A stretch of DNA of 64,000 bases from an uncultured Arachnia sp. (lineage in GTDB: Bacteria; Actinomycetota; Actinomycetes; Propionibacteriales; Propionibacteriaceae). Made by a program: the position numbers and the translations under genes. The notes beneath the pieces are model-generated. The model had not been told where the DNA came from, ran no database searches, and saw only the letters and a list, made by a program, of their open reading frames with translations. The DNA lies in assembly GCA_947499145.1 (NCBI GenBank), contig CANMNB010000012.1, forward strand, positions 146,228 through 210,227, written 5' to 3'. This document shows positions 33,229 through 42,236 of this stretch, piece after piece (within the stretch, counting starts at the first letter, position 1; each line of letters begins with the position of its first letter).

Positions 33229-35373
33229 ATGTCCACCACCTGCATCTCGTTCGGCGCCAGCGGCGTCGGCATCGTCCTCGCCAGCATCGACGGGCGACTG
33301 CCCCAGGTCCTGCACTGGGGCCCGCGGGTCGCCGTCGAACCGGGCGACGTCGACGCCCTCACGCTGACTGACACGTGGGGTGTCGCCCCCAGCTCGCTGG
33401 ACCACCCTCTGGTCCTCGGCATCGTCCCCGAGGCCAGGTTCGGCTGGACGGGGACACCCGGCCTCATCGGCTCCCGCGACGGGGAGGACTGGTCACCGGA
33501 GTGGCAGGTGACCGGAGTCACGGTGGACGGCGACGCCGTCGGGGAGGGCCTCACCAGCCGCGACTCCGGCATCGCCGAGTTCCACGCCACGGCTGAGCAC
33601 AGCCGCCTCACGCTCGCGATCCGCATCGAGATGCTCCCGACGGGGCTGGTCCGGGCCCGCGCCACCCTGACGAACGACGACGATGCGACCTACGACGTGC
33701 AGGAACTGACGCTGCGGTTCCCGGTCCCGTCCGAAGCCCGCGAGATCCTCGACTTCGCTGGCCGCTGGGGCAACGAGCGCGCGCCCCAGCGCGGTGTGCT
33801 CAACGTCGGCGCGCACCGGCGCGAGGGCCGTCACGGCCGCACCGGGGCCGACGCCGCCTACGTCCTCACGCTCGGCGAGGCGGGCTTCCGCTACGAACGG
33901 GGCCAGACCTGGGCGGTCCACACCGCCTGGAGCGGCAATCACCTGCACATCGCGGAGCGTGACTACCTTGGCGCGCACGTCGTCGGCGGTGGCGAACTCC
34001 TCTTGCCCGGCGAGGGTCGACTCGACCGGGGACAGGCCTACGAGTCCCCGTGGGTCTACTTCAACTACGCCGACGGTCTCGACGAGCAGGCCGCCCGCTT
34101 CCATGACCACCTGCGCGGGCTGCCCGTCCATCCCGACAGCCCACGACCGGTGAGCCTCAACGTGTGGGAGGCCGTCTACTTCGACCACGATGCCGCACGG
34201 CTGATCGACCTGGCCGAGCGTGCGGCCCGCTTGGGCGTCGAGCGCTACGTCCTCGACGACGGGTGGTTCGGTGCCCGTCGCGACGACAAGGCGGGCCTGG
34301 GCGACTGGGTGGTCAGCGCTGACGTCTGGCCAGACGGCCTGCACCCGCTCGTGGACCGGGTCAAGGAGCTCGGCATGGAGTTCGGGTTGTGGTTCGAGCC
34401 CGAGATGGTGAATCTCGACTCCGACGCGGCCCGCGCGCACCCCGACTGGGTGATGCAGCCCGGCGGGCGTTTGCCGATCCCGGCCCGGACCCAGTACGTC
34501 CTGAACCTGACCGTCCCGGGAGCCTTCGACCACGTCCTGGGCCAGATGTCGGCGATCCTCAACGACTACGCCATCGACTACGTGAAGTGGGACCACAACC
34601 GCGACCTCGTCGACGCCGGTACCGCGCCGCACGGCCAGCCGGCCGTCGCCGCGCAGACCCGGGCGTTCTACCGCCTCCTGGACGAACTTCGCACCCGGTT
34701 CCCGCACGTGGAGTTCGAGTCCTGCTCCTCCGGCGGCGGCCGCATCGACCTCGAGGTGATGGAGCGCGCCGAGCGGGTCTGGGTCTCCGACAACATCGAC
34801 CCCGAGGAGCGCCAGCGCATGCTCTGGTGGACCGGCCAGCTCCTGCCGCTGGAGCTGATGGGCAGCCACATCGCCTCCGGCCGCTCCCACACCACCGCCA
34901 GGTTGCACGACCTCCACTTCCGGGCAGCCACCGCCGTCTTCGGGCACCTCGGTATCGAGTTGGACCTGGCCCAGGCCACCGAGGAGGAGCTGGAGCAGCT
35001 CGGTTGGTGGATCGACTGGTACAAGACCCACCGCCGCACCCTGACCACCGGCCGGCTCCATCGCGTGACCCTGTCGGACCCGGAGGTGTACTTCAAGGGC
35101 GTCGTCGCGGATGACGCGGCGATCTTCTCGCTGAGCATGCTGCGCGTCACGCCGTCGTTCAGCCTGGGCAAGCTCCGTTTCCCCGGCCTCGACCCCGATG
35201 CCCGGTACCGCCTCACCGTCATCGACCGGCAGCACATCTTCGAGGGCATCCGCACGCCGTGGCAGCGGCACGACGGCGTGGTGCTGACCGGCGCGCAACT
35301 CACCCACGTCGGGGTGCGCGCGCCGGCCATGCATCCGTCGACGGCGGTCCTGTTCACCCTGGAGCGCGTCTGA
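33229..35373 (+). CDS. GH36 alpha-galactosidase
   Basis: About 714 residues from ATG with GGAGG 5 nt upstream (the ORF track extended it falsely by 400 codons). The N-terminal beta-supersandwich is followed by the barrel: RYVLDDGWFGARRDD, LWFEPEMVNLDSD, the nucleophile Asp in DYVKWDHNRD, ESCSSGGGRIDL, and the acid/base Asp in VWVSDNIDPEERQ. A C-terminal beta domain ends the protein. It removes alpha-galactose from raffinose-type sugars or galactomannan. No signal peptide, so it is cytoplasmic. It is a single gene, with no transporter next to it. Confidence 0.93.
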   Translation: MSTTCISFGASGVGIVLASIDGRLPQVLHWGPRVAVEPGDVDALTLTDTWGVAPSSLDHPLVLGIVPEARFGWTGTPGLIGSRDGEDWSPEWQVTGVTVDGDAVGEGLTSRDSGIAEFHATAEHSRLTLAIRIEMLPTGLVRARATLTNDDDATYDVQELTLRFPVPSEAREILDFAGRWGNERAPQRGVLNVGAHRREGRHGRTGADAAYVLTLGEAGFRYERGQTWAVHTAWSGNHLHIAERDYLGAHVVGGGELLLPGEGRLDRGQAYESPWVYFNYADGLDEQAARFHDHLRGLPVHPDSPRPVSLNVWEAVYFDHDAARLIDLAERAARLGVERYVLDDGWFGARRDDKAGLGDWVVSADVWPDGLHPLVDRVKELGMEFGLWFEPEMVNLDSDAARAHPDWVMQPGGRLPIPARTQYVLNLTVPGAFDHVLGQMSAILNDYAIDYVKWDHNRDLVDAGTAPHGQPAVAAQTRAFYRLLDELRTRFPHVEFESCSSGGGRIDLEVMERAERVWVSDNIDPEERQRMLWWTGQLLPLELMGSHIASGRSHTTARLHDLHFRAATAVFGHLGIELDLAQATEEELEQLGWWIDWYKTHRRTLTTGRLHRVTLSDPEVYFKGVVADDAAIFSLSMLRVTPSFSLGKLRFPGLDPDARYRLTVIDRQHIFEGIRTPWQRHDGVVLTGAQLTHVGVRAPAMHPSTAVLFTLERV

Positions 35374-35382
35374 ACCCGAGCG

Positions 35383-35931
35383 TCAGGCGTGAGCGTGCGG
35401 CGTCGGGGTGTGGTGCTTGGCCGCTGCAGCCGCCAGGAACAGGAGGGCGGCCAACAGCAGCGGAACCGCGATCGCCGACGCGGGGCCGCCGAAGCTGCGG
35501 AACTCACCGCTGGAGAACATGATCAGCAGGCGGGGCAGGACCATCCAGACGAGCGTGCCGAGGAGGAGCCAGCCCGCCGGCGTTGCTCGCTTGAGACCCA
35601 GGAACCCGGTCGCGACGGCGAACCCGACGGCCACCACCTCGCGCGCCGGCCCCCAGGCCTCGGGCAGGAACTGCACCGCGCCATTGACCAGGAAGGCCAC
35701 GACGATGACGGCGGCGACGCCCACCAGCACCCACAGCGCCGTGTCGGGGCGGGCCAGGGCGAGCCAACCCAGGACTCCGACGGGCACGATCCACGCGGCG
35801 GCGAGCGCCGCAGCCACGGAACTCCCCAGGTCCGCGAAGGCGTACCCGAAGAAGAACATTGCCGTCACGATCCCGAGCAGGATCACGAGGCCGAACGCCA
35901 CAAACCTCAACCAACCAGCGGTGCGTGTCAT
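35383..35931 (-). CDS. Multi-pass membrane protein of unknown function
   Basis: About 182 residues from MTRTAGWLRFVAFGLVILLGIVTAMFFFGYAF, with five or six hydrophobic helices and a His-rich end (KHHTPTPHAHA). GGAG precedes the ATG; the 30 residues that the ORF track adds upstream are polar and lack a ribosome site. The gene converges on GH36 with a 9-nt gap. I do not recognise the family. Confidence 0.65.
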   Translation of the reverse strand: MTRTAGWLRFVAFGLVILLGIVTAMFFFGYAFADLGSSVAAALAAAWIVPVGVLGWLALARPDTALWVLVGVAAVIVVAFLVNGAVQFLPEAWGPAREVVAVGFAVATGFLGLKRATPAGWLLLGTLVWMVLPRLLIMFSSGEFRSFGGPASAIAVPLLLAALLFLAAAAAKHHTPTPHAHA

Positions 35932-36090
35932 CGCCCCACTCCGTTCACGAGCCGCGGCACGTGCGGGACGCCATCCGCGTTCCGCCTTGTGCTGGATCCC
36001 AGCAGGGTTGCTGCTCTTCACTCCAGATTACGCCGGTCGTGAGCGATGGGGGGCAGATCGTTCCTCGATGGGGCGCGCAACTGCTCTTCC

Positions 36091-36228
36091 GTTCCCCGAG
36101 CAAGGCACGAAGCGCCCGTGTCGAGGGGACGCCTCGACACGCCGCCTCCAGCGGCTACTCGGCGACCGTTGCGGAGGCTACTCAGCGACCGTTCTCCGAG
36201 TAAGCGCGAAGCGCCGTGTCGAGGAGAG
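36091..36228. repeat. Cluster of intergenic repeats (family C)
   Basis: Two copies of GTTCCCCGAGCAAGGCACGAAGCGCCCGTGTCGAGGGG-like sequence (36091-36128 and 36191-36224) flank TCGACACGCCGCCTCCAGCGGCTACTCGGCGACCGTT. The same units recur at 37769-37882 and 41284-41316. They are GC-rich, partly self-complementary and non-coding, filling the gap to the next gene. Confidence 0.7.
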
Positions 36229-36229
36229 A

Positions 36230-37720
36230 TCAGCCGAGCTGCTCGAGGTCCTCCACCGCCGGGCCCTCGAGGCGCGTCCCGTCGGCCCCGAAACGCGAGC
36301 CGTGCAGCGGGCAGTCCCACGTGCGCTCGGCGTCGTTCCAGCGGAGCACTCCGCCCAGGTGGGTGCAGACGCCGGTGACCTTGCAGGTCTGGCCGTCGAC
36401 CGTTGAGACGCCCACCGGTCGACCACTCTCGCCGCGGCCGACCACGCCGTCGCCGTCGGACGGGATCTCCGACGGTACGGGCCGCAGTTCGGCTGTCACC
36501 CAGTCCTTCACCAGTTCGCCCGCCACCCCGGCGTTCTCCTTGATGGCCGACAAGACACCGGCGGGCTTGGTCACCCGGTTGCCGAGCGTCTCGGCCCACG
36601 GCATGGAGCCGCCGAGGATCTGGCCACTCAGGTTGAGTGCGGCGGCCACGCCGTTGGTCATACCCCACTTGTTGTAGCCGGTGGCGACGTAGATCGACCC
36701 GCCGCCGCGAGGGAGCTTGCCGACGAACGGCACACGGTTGACCGACTGGTAGTCCTGCGCCGACCAGGCGTGCGTGCGTTCCGCGCCGGGGAACTGCAGG
36801 CGGGTCCAGTCCTCGAGGTCCTGGACGGCCGCAGCCTCCGAGTCGGCGCGACCGGTGATGTGGCCGTTGCCCCCCACCATCAGCAGGTCGCCGTCGGGGG
36901 TCGGGACGGTGCGCAGCGAGCGCGTCGGCTGGTCGATGCTGAGGTACATGCCCTGCGGGATGGCGATCGGCACCCGGTACGTGGACGCGTAGGAGCGCTG
37001 CGGCACCAGCTTGGCGAAGTAACCGCCGCGGTCGAGGATCGGCGTGCCCGTCGCGAGCACCAGCCGGTCGGCGACGACCTTGCCGCGCGTGGTCGTGATC
37101 GTGACCGGGTTGTCGGACGTGGCGTTTGTCACGCGCGTGCCCTCCACCAGCCGGCCGCCGTGGGCGAGGAACTCGCTGCGCAGCAGGTCCAGGACCGCCA
37201 GCGGGTCGATCTGCGCCTGGTCGGGAAGCATGAGTGCGCCCTCGACGCGGTACGGCAGCTCGGTGTCGGTGGACCACTGGACGTCGACGTCGACCGCCCG
37301 GCAGGCCTCAAACTCCTTACGCAAGTCTTCGTAGCCGAGCCGGGTCGTCGCGTAGGTCCAGGCGGTGCGCCGCTCGTAGGCGACGCCGTGCTCGTCCAGC
37401 AGACGCGTCAGCCACGCCTGCCCCTCGCGATTGCCCTCGGCGTAGGCGTGCAGGACGCCGCGGGAGTGGTGCTTCAGGATCTCGGCGTAGACGTTGCCCT
37501 GGAGCAGCGAGACCTTGGCGGTGGTGTGGCCGGTGGTGACGGCGCCGACGTGGCGGTCCTCCAGCAGAAGGACGTCCTGCCCGGATCGGGCGAGCAGGAG
37601 GGCGGTGGTCAGGCCCGTGATACCGGCTCCGGCGACGACGGTGTCGGCGCGCTCGCCCTCGATGGGCGCTGCGCTCGGGGCTTCCAGGTCAGGGTGCAGG
37701 TCAAACCAGATGGACTCCAT
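36230..37720 (-). CDS. FAD-dependent oxidoreductase with C-terminal Rieske [2Fe-2S] domain
   Basis: 496 residues. The N-terminal FAD domain has ADTVVAGAGITGLTTALLLARSGQDVLLLE (GxGxxG plus acidic end) and belongs to the DAO/glycine-oxidase fold; VATGYNKWGMTNGVAAAL is the FAD-closing motif. The last ~90 residues carry a Rieske centre: CTHLGGVLRWNDAERTWDCPLHGSRF supplies Cys-x-His and Cys-x2-His ligands. The same fusion is widespread in bacteria, but the substrate is undefined. The gene is isolated between two blocks of intergenic repeats. Confidence 0.88.
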   Translation of the reverse strand: MESIWFDLHPDLEAPSAAPIEGERADTVVAGAGITGLTTALLLARSGQDVLLLEDRHVGAVTTGHTTAKVSLLQGNVYAEILKHHSRGVLHAYAEGNREGQAWLTRLLDEHGVAYERRTAWTYATTRLGYEDLRKEFEACRAVDVDVQWSTDTELPYRVEGALMLPDQAQIDPLAVLDLLRSEFLAHGGRLVEGTRVTNATSDNPVTITTTRGKVVADRLVLATGTPILDRGGYFAKLVPQRSYASTYRVPIAIPQGMYLSIDQPTRSLRTVPTPDGDLLMVGGNGHITGRADSEAAAVQDLEDWTRLQFPGAERTHAWSAQDYQSVNRVPFVGKLPRGGGSIYVATGYNKWGMTNGVAAALNLSGQILGGSMPWAETLGNRVTKPAGVLSAIKENAGVAGELVKDWVTAELRPVPSEIPSDGDGVVGRGESGRPVGVSTVDGQTCKVTGVCTHLGGVLRWNDAERTWDCPLHGSRFGADGTRLEGPAVEDLEQLG

Positions 37721-37768
37721 GCCCCATCATCGCTTGTCAGGGGTTCGCCTGCCGGGCTTCGGGCACTT

Positions 37769-37882
37769 CACCCCTCGACACGGGCGCTCCGCGCTCTACT
37801 CCGGGAACGGGGGACAAACAGCTCCGCACCCTACTCCGGGAACAGTTGCCGAGTGGCCGCCGAAGGCGGCGTGTCGAGGCGC
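37769..37882. repeat. Family C repeats upstream of the FAD/Rieske gene
   Basis: CCCTCGACACGGGCGCTCCGCGCTCTACTCCGGGAAC is an inverted copy of the unit at 36091 and 36191; CCGAGTGGCCGCCGAAGGCGGCGTGTCGAGGC (from about 37850) is a hairpin-forming unit matched at 36132 and 41284. With the element at 37894 they fill the 321-bp gap 37721-38041. Confidence 0.7.
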
Positions 37883-37893
37883 AGTTACCAGAC

Positions 37894-37968
37894 GGCCACA
37901 GATCTGCCCAGGCGTCGCGATGTCGTCCTATCCCAGACTTCGTCACCCATACGCAGATCTGTGTACCG
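37894..37968. repeat. 75-bp element with 11-bp terminal inverted repeats, copy 1
   Basis: CACAGATCTGC (37897) and GCAGATCTGTG (37953) are perfect inverted ends around about 45 bp. The outer bases GGC/GTACC continue partly. A second copy lies at 41366-41440. It encodes nothing and could be a MITE-like element or a large operator. Confidence 0.65.
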
Positions 37969-38041
37969 GCCGCGCGACGATGACGCCTAGGCTGGGCGCG
38001 ACAGGCACAGCCCACCCCACTGACAACTGACAGGATTCCCC

Positions 38042-38761
38042 ATGGCCACCACCGAGGAGCGCGAGGAACGGCTCGCCGTCCTCATCGACGCCGACAACGC
38101 CCGCGCCGACTTCATCGAGCCGCTGCTGGTGGAGGTCGCCAAGCACGGCAGGGCCAGCGTGCGGCGCGCCTACGGCGACTGGACCTCCACGCAGCTGAAT
38201 TCCTGGAAGACGCAGCTGCTGCAGCACTCGATCCAGCCGATCCAGCAGTTCAGCTACACCACGGGCAAGAACGCGACGGACAGCTCACTGATCATCGACG
38301 CCATGGACCTCCTGCACGCGGGCAACCTCGACGGCATCTGCATCGTCTCGAGCGACAGCGACTTCACCCGGTTGGCAGCCCGTATCCGGGAGGAGGGCCT
38401 CACGGTGTACGGGTTCGGGGAGCGCAAGACGCCCAAGCCGTTCGTGGCCGCCTGCGACACCTTCATCTACGTCGAGAACCTCACGACCACCCGCGACTCC
38501 TCCCAGCCGTCGGAGTCCAAGAGCTCCCGGTTGAAGGGCGACGTGGGCCTCGACAAGCTACTCGCCGAGGCCGTCGATGCGGCCGCCGGGAACGACGCCT
38601 GGGCCGAGCTGGGCGCCGTCGGCAGCAACCTCTCGCGGATCGCGTCCGACTTCGACTCCCGCACCTGGGGGTTCAGCAAGCTGAAGGACCTGTTCGCGGC
38701 CCACCCGGGGTACACCGTGGAGTCGCGTGCCAACGGCGTCCGGGTCAAGCCCAAGGACTGA
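38042..38761 (+). CDS. NYN-domain (LabA/DUF88-like) protein with OST-HTH/LOTUS-like C-terminus
   Basis: 239 residues. The N-terminal PIN-like NYN fold shows LAVLIDADNARADFIEPLLVEV, DSSLIIDAMDLLHAGNLDGICIVSSDSDFTRLAARIREEGLTVYGFG and TPKPFVAACDTFIYVENL; the Asp residues form the likely metal site of an RNase. The last ~75 residues (VGSNLSRIASDFDSRTWGFSKLKDLFAAHPGYTVESRANGVRVKPKD) resemble the OST-HTH/LOTUS domain, an RNA-binding winged helix. So it probably acts on RNA. ACAGGA lies before the ATG. It converges on the CNNM gene. Confidence 0.85.
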   Translation: MATTEEREERLAVLIDADNARADFIEPLLVEVAKHGRASVRRAYGDWTSTQLNSWKTQLLQHSIQPIQQFSYTTGKNATDSSLIIDAMDLLHAGNLDGICIVSSDSDFTRLAARIREEGLTVYGFGERKTPKPFVAACDTFIYVENLTTTRDSSQPSESKSSRLKGDVGLDKLLAEAVDAAAGNDAWAELGAVGSNLSRIASDFDSRTWGFSKLKDLFAAHPGYTVESRANGVRVKPKD

Positions 38762-38767
38762 CCAACT

Positions 38768-39814
38768 TCAGGCCTCGCGCGGGACCTGGGCGGCGTCCTC
38801 GACCTCGCCGATCAGGCGCTCGACGACGTCCTCCAGCATCGCGGCACCCACGAGTTCGTCGTCGTCGGTCACCACTGCGAAGTGGGTTCCGCCGGCCTGC
38901 ATCGACGCCAGGGCCGACTCGAGCGTCGCGTCCTTGTCGATGGTGGCGAGCGGCCGAATGGAGCGTTCGTCGAGGGGCTTGGTATGCGCCTCCTCATCGA
39001 TCCTCAGGAAGTCCTTGAGGTGGACGTAGCCGCGCAACTCGCCACGCTCGCCCACGACAGGGAAGCGGGAGTAGCCGGTGCGGGCGAACTCGGCCTGCAC
39101 CTGCTCGGGCGTGGCGTCGTGGGCCAGGGTGACGAGCTCGTCGCGGGGCACCAGGACGGCCTCGACGGTCTCGTTGCCCATGGTCACGGATCCGTGCAGG
39201 AGCTGGTGCTGTTCCTCCTCCAGGAGACCCTCCTCGTGCGACTCGGCGATGAAGGCGGCCACCTCCTCGGCGGTGAACACCGACGCCACCTCCTCCTTCG
39301 GCTCGACGCGGAGCAGCTTCAGCACGGCGTTGGCCACCCAGTTGAGGAACCAGATGAGAGGCCGCAGCACGAGCACGATCCCGTAGAGGATGGGCCCGAG
39401 CACAATGGCGGAGCGTTCCGGGCCCGCGATGGCGATGTTCTTCGGGACCATCTCGCCCAGCACCATGTGGAGGAACACCACGATGGCAAGGGCGATCGTG
39501 AAGGAGATCGTGTGCAGCAGTGTCCCGGTGATGCCGATGGCTGCCAAGGGCACCTCGAGGGCGTGAGCGACGGCGGGCTCACCGATGGCGCCGAGGCCGA
39601 GCGAGCACATTGTGATGCCGAGTTGGGCGCCGGCCATCATGAGGGAGACGCGCTCCATGGCACGCAAGGTGATGCGGGCCGGCCGCGAGCCGGCGGCGGC
39701 CCGGGGCTCGATCTGGGTGCGGCGGGCGGCGATGAGCGCGAACTCCGCACCGACGAAGAACGCATTGCCGATCAGCAGGACGACGGCGATGAGGATGGCG
39801 GTGAGATCAAACAT
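38768..39814 (-). CDS. CNNM/CBS-domain membrane protein (hemolysin/CorC-type)
   Basis: 348 residues. The first ~190 residues are the DUF21/CNNM membrane domain (ILIAVVLLIGNAFFVGAEFALIAARRTQIE; MVLGEMVPKNIAI), then a pair of CBS motifs (AVLVPRDELVTLAHDATPEQVQAEFARTGYSRFPVVGERGELRGYVHLKDFL). It lacks the C-terminal CorC/HlyC domain that its neighbour has. Family members move Mg2+ or related ions; the old name hemolysin is misleading. It overlaps the upstream paralogue by 8 bp, so the two probably work as a heteromer. Confidence 0.88.
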   Translation of the reverse strand: MFDLTAILIAVVLLIGNAFFVGAEFALIAARRTQIEPRAAAGSRPARITLRAMERVSLMMAGAQLGITMCSLGLGAIGEPAVAHALEVPLAAIGITGTLLHTISFTIALAIVVFLHMVLGEMVPKNIAIAGPERSAIVLGPILYGIVLVLRPLIWFLNWVANAVLKLLRVEPKEEVASVFTAEEVAAFIAESHEEGLLEEEQHQLLHGSVTMGNETVEAVLVPRDELVTLAHDATPEQVQAEFARTGYSRFPVVGERGELRGYVHLKDFLRIDEEAHTKPLDERSIRPLATIDKDATLESALASMQAGGTHFAVVTDDDELVGAAMLEDVVERLIGEVEDAAQVPREA

Positions 39815-41168
39815 CGTCGTCCTCCTCCTGGTCCTCGACCTCGAGGACCAGGCGGTCGACCCGCCAGCCGTCGAGTCGTGTGACCTTCAGCCGGGCCTGG
39901 GCGGGCCGCGGGAGACCGTCCCCGTCGGGTCGGTTCTCGTCGCGGACCTCGAGGACCACCTCGTCGCCCACCTGCGGGAAGCGTTCCAGCAGCTCAGTCA
40001 TGAGGCCTCCGAGGGTGTCGGACTCCTTGGCCTCCGGGATCTCGAGACCGAGGATCTCGCCCGCCTCGTCGGGGCGCAGGAGGCCCGACAGGGACCACCG
40101 GCGCTCGTCGAGCTGGCGGTGGGCACGCGTGGGGAGGTCCTGCTCGTCGTCGATCTCGCCGACGATCTCCTCCACGACGTCCTCGAGCGTGATGATGCCG
40201 TCCGTGCCCCCGTACTCGTCGACGACGACGGCCATCTGGACGCCGGCCCGCAGGATCCGCAGGACGGAGCCGAGCGGCATCGTCGAGGGGACGGCGCGGA
40301 CCTCGTGGAGGAAGTCGGTGACCGGTGTCGTCGCGCGGCGGTCCGCATCGATCGCGAGGGCGTCCTTGAAGTGGACCACCCCCACGACGGTGTCCACGTT
40401 CTCGCCGATCACGGGGAACCGGGCATGGCCGGTGGCGGCCGCGTCGTCGAGGACGGTGGCGGCCGTGTCGTCGGAGTCCAGGAACCGCACGCGTGGGCGC
40501 GGGGTCATGGCGTCGGATGCGGTGCGTTCGGAGAGGGCGACGGAGTGCTCGAGCCGCCTTGCCAGGCCCTCGCCCAGAGTGCCCTGCTGGGCCGACCTGG
40601 CGGCGAGGGAGCCGAGCTCCTGGGCCGAGCGCGCGGAGGCCAGTTCCTCCTGGGGCTCGATGCCCAGCGCGCACACGATGGCGTTGGCGGAACCGTTCAG
40701 GAACGTGATGAGCGGCCGGGTGATGAAGGTGAAGCCACGCTGGAAGTTGGTGACGGCCCGCCCCACCTTGAGCGGCTCGGCGATGGCCCAGTTCTTGGGC
40801 ACGAGCTCTCCGAAGACCATCTGCACCGCCGTGGCGATGAGGAACGCCACCGTGAACGCAACCACCGACGCCGTCTCGTCCGGGAGCCCCAGCGCCTCGA
40901 CCGGGACGCGGAGCAGCGCGGCCAGCGACGGCTCGGCGATGAAACCGACCACGAGGCTGGTCACGGTGATGCCGAGCTGGGCGCCGGAGAGCTGCGTCGA
41001 CAGCGTCTTCAGCGCCTTGCGCACGGACGCGGCCTTGGGATCGGTCTCCGCCAGCCGGGCGACCGTCGGGCGGTCCACCGTCACGAGAGCGAACTCGGCA
41101 GCCACAAACATGGCGTTGGCGGCGATCAGCAGCACCGCGACCAGCAGCAGCAACCACTCAACGATCAC
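39807..41168 (-). CDS. CNNM/CBS/CorC-HlyC-domain membrane protein
   Basis: 453 residues from GTG, with GGAGG 7 nt upstream. It has the same plan as its downstream paralogue (NAMFVAAEFALVTVDRPTVARL; MVFGELVPKNWAI) plus CBS pair (VVDEYGGTDGIITLEDVVEEIVGEI is the classic second CBS end) and a CorC/HlyC transporter-associated domain (RRWSLSGLLRPDEAGEILGLEIPEAKESDTLGGLMTELLERFPQVGDEV). Likely a Mg2+/Co2+ efflux or sensing protein; the ion cannot be told from sequence. The adjacent tandem pair is common in Actinobacteria. Confidence 0.9.
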   Translation of the reverse strand: MIVEWLLLLVAVLLIAANAMFVAAEFALVTVDRPTVARLAETDPKAASVRKALKTLSTQLSGAQLGITVTSLVVGFIAEPSLAALLRVPVEALGLPDETASVVAFTVAFLIATAVQMVFGELVPKNWAIAEPLKVGRAVTNFQRGFTFITRPLITFLNGSANAIVCALGIEPQEELASARSAQELGSLAARSAQQGTLGEGLARRLEHSVALSERTASDAMTPRPRVRFLDSDDTAATVLDDAAATGHARFPVIGENVDTVVGVVHFKDALAIDADRRATTPVTDFLHEVRAVPSTMPLGSVLRILRAGVQMAVVVDEYGGTDGIITLEDVVEEIVGEIDDEQDLPTRAHRQLDERRWSLSGLLRPDEAGEILGLEIPEAKESDTLGGLMTELLERFPQVGDEVVLEVRDENRPDGDGLPRPAQARLKVTRLDGWRVDRLVLEVEDQEEDDDV

Positions 41169-41283
41169 GACGGCACCTCCCCCGTCGCGTGCGGCAGGAT
41201 GTCAGCGGCCCCGAGGGGCCAGGTACTTTGACCGTCGTCCATCCCGAAAGCCTAGACGCCCAGCAGGGCCGCCCCGTCGATCG

Positions 41284-41316
41284 CCGAGTAGCCGCCGCAG
41301 GCGGCCTGTCGAGGCG
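41284..41316. repeat. Family C hairpin repeat near 41.3 kb
   Basis: CCGAGTAGCCGCCGCAGGCGGCCTGTCGAGGCG matches the unit near 37850 and 36132. It lies 50 bp from a 75-bp inverted-end element, the same pairing as at 37.8-38.0 kb. Confidence 0.7.
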
Positions 41317-41365
41317 AGTGCGTGCCAGCGGAACTAGCTCGCTCTCCCGGCGCAAGCCGACGGAG

Positions 41366-41440
41366 GGCCACAGATCTGCGCAGAGGTGGCGATGACCGGA
41401 TATGCACGACATCGCGGCGCATGTGCAGATTTGTGTCCCG
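41366..41440. repeat. 75-bp element with 11-bp terminal inverted repeats, copy 2
   Basis: CACAGATCTGC (41369) and GCAGATTTGTG (41425) bound about 45 bp; GGCCACAGATCTGC and GTGTCCCGG flanks match copy 1. The remaining gap 41169-41514 holds only repeats and the promoter region of the next gene. Confidence 0.65.
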
Positions 41441-41514
41441 GGGTTTGGTCGATGCGCCAGGCCTTGGAAATATGAGGGGTTTGGTCCTACCAAGGTCCGT
41501 GAAAGGAACCCCTT

Positions 41515-42192
41515 GTGAAGAAGGCATTCGCCCTCGCCTCCGTCCTGCTGCTCAGCGCCTGCGGCGGCTCCACCGTCCCAGCCGACGCACCCGCGCCGGA
41601 GACGGCCGACGACACCGCCGCGATCTCGCTCCCCTCCGAGCGGAGCACCTCGACGTCGCAATGCCGCACCTCCCTGCGGCGCGCTGGGATCCAGGCCGAC
41701 GCACCGTTCGTCTCGCTGTCGGCCTGCGACAACCTCGTCGACTGGATGTCGTCGTTGGAGCAGTACCCTGGCGCCCTGCAGCTCGCGGGCGACGAGCAGG
41801 TGACGGCCGACGAGGTCGCCGCGCTCTGTGAGGGACGTGACTCGGCCCCCGTCTGCGCCGACGCCATCGAACGCGGCATCGTGGAATCCACGGGCGACGA
41901 CCAGCCCCGCGGGACGCTCGCCGTGGCTGCCATCTCCTGCCAGGCCGAGGTGGGACTTGCCGATCAGGGGCTTGCCCTGACCCTCTCCACCCCAGGAGGA
42001 GAGCCCGCCGAGGGCCAGTTCGACACTGTGAACTGCGTGCTCGACGCCACCCAGGCGCCCGAGGACGTGCGGAGCGGCATCACCTCGCCCGCAGATGGCG
42101 AGCAGACGACCACCTGGGAGAACCTCCAGGCGGACTGGACGCACACCGTCGACGAAGGTCTCAACCTGACACTGACCGAAGTCGGCGCCTGA
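41515..42192 (+). CDS. Hypothetical lipoprotein
   Basis: 225 residues from GTG with AAAGGAA 8 nt upstream. The N-terminus MKKAFALASVLLLSACGGS is a short lipoprotein signal with lipobox LLSAC. The mature part is acidic and has several scattered Cys residues (TSQCRTSL, SACDNL, ALCEGRDSAPVC, ISCQAE, VNCVLD) that could form disulfides outside the cell. I do not recognise a family. Confidence 0.7.
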   Translation: MKKAFALASVLLLSACGGSTVPADAPAPETADDTAAISLPSERSTSTSQCRTSLRRAGIQADAPFVSLSACDNLVDWMSSLEQYPGALQLAGDEQVTADEVAALCEGRDSAPVCADAIERGIVESTGDDQPRGTLAVAAISCQAEVGLADQGLALTLSTPGGEPAEGQFDTVNCVLDATQAPEDVRSGITSPADGEQTTTWENLQADWTHTVDEGLNLTLTEVGA

Positions 42193-42205
42193 GCCAACGT
42201 CCTGT

Positions 42206-42234
42206 TCCCGGGGGATCCATCCGGACCCCCGGGA
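42206..42234 (+). terminator. Hairpin terminator after the lipoprotein gene
   Basis: TCCCGGGGG and CCCCCGGGA form a perfect 9-bp GC stem 14 nt after the stop. No T-run is seen, so it is a probable but not certain terminator. Confidence 0.6.
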
Positions 42235-42236
42235 CA

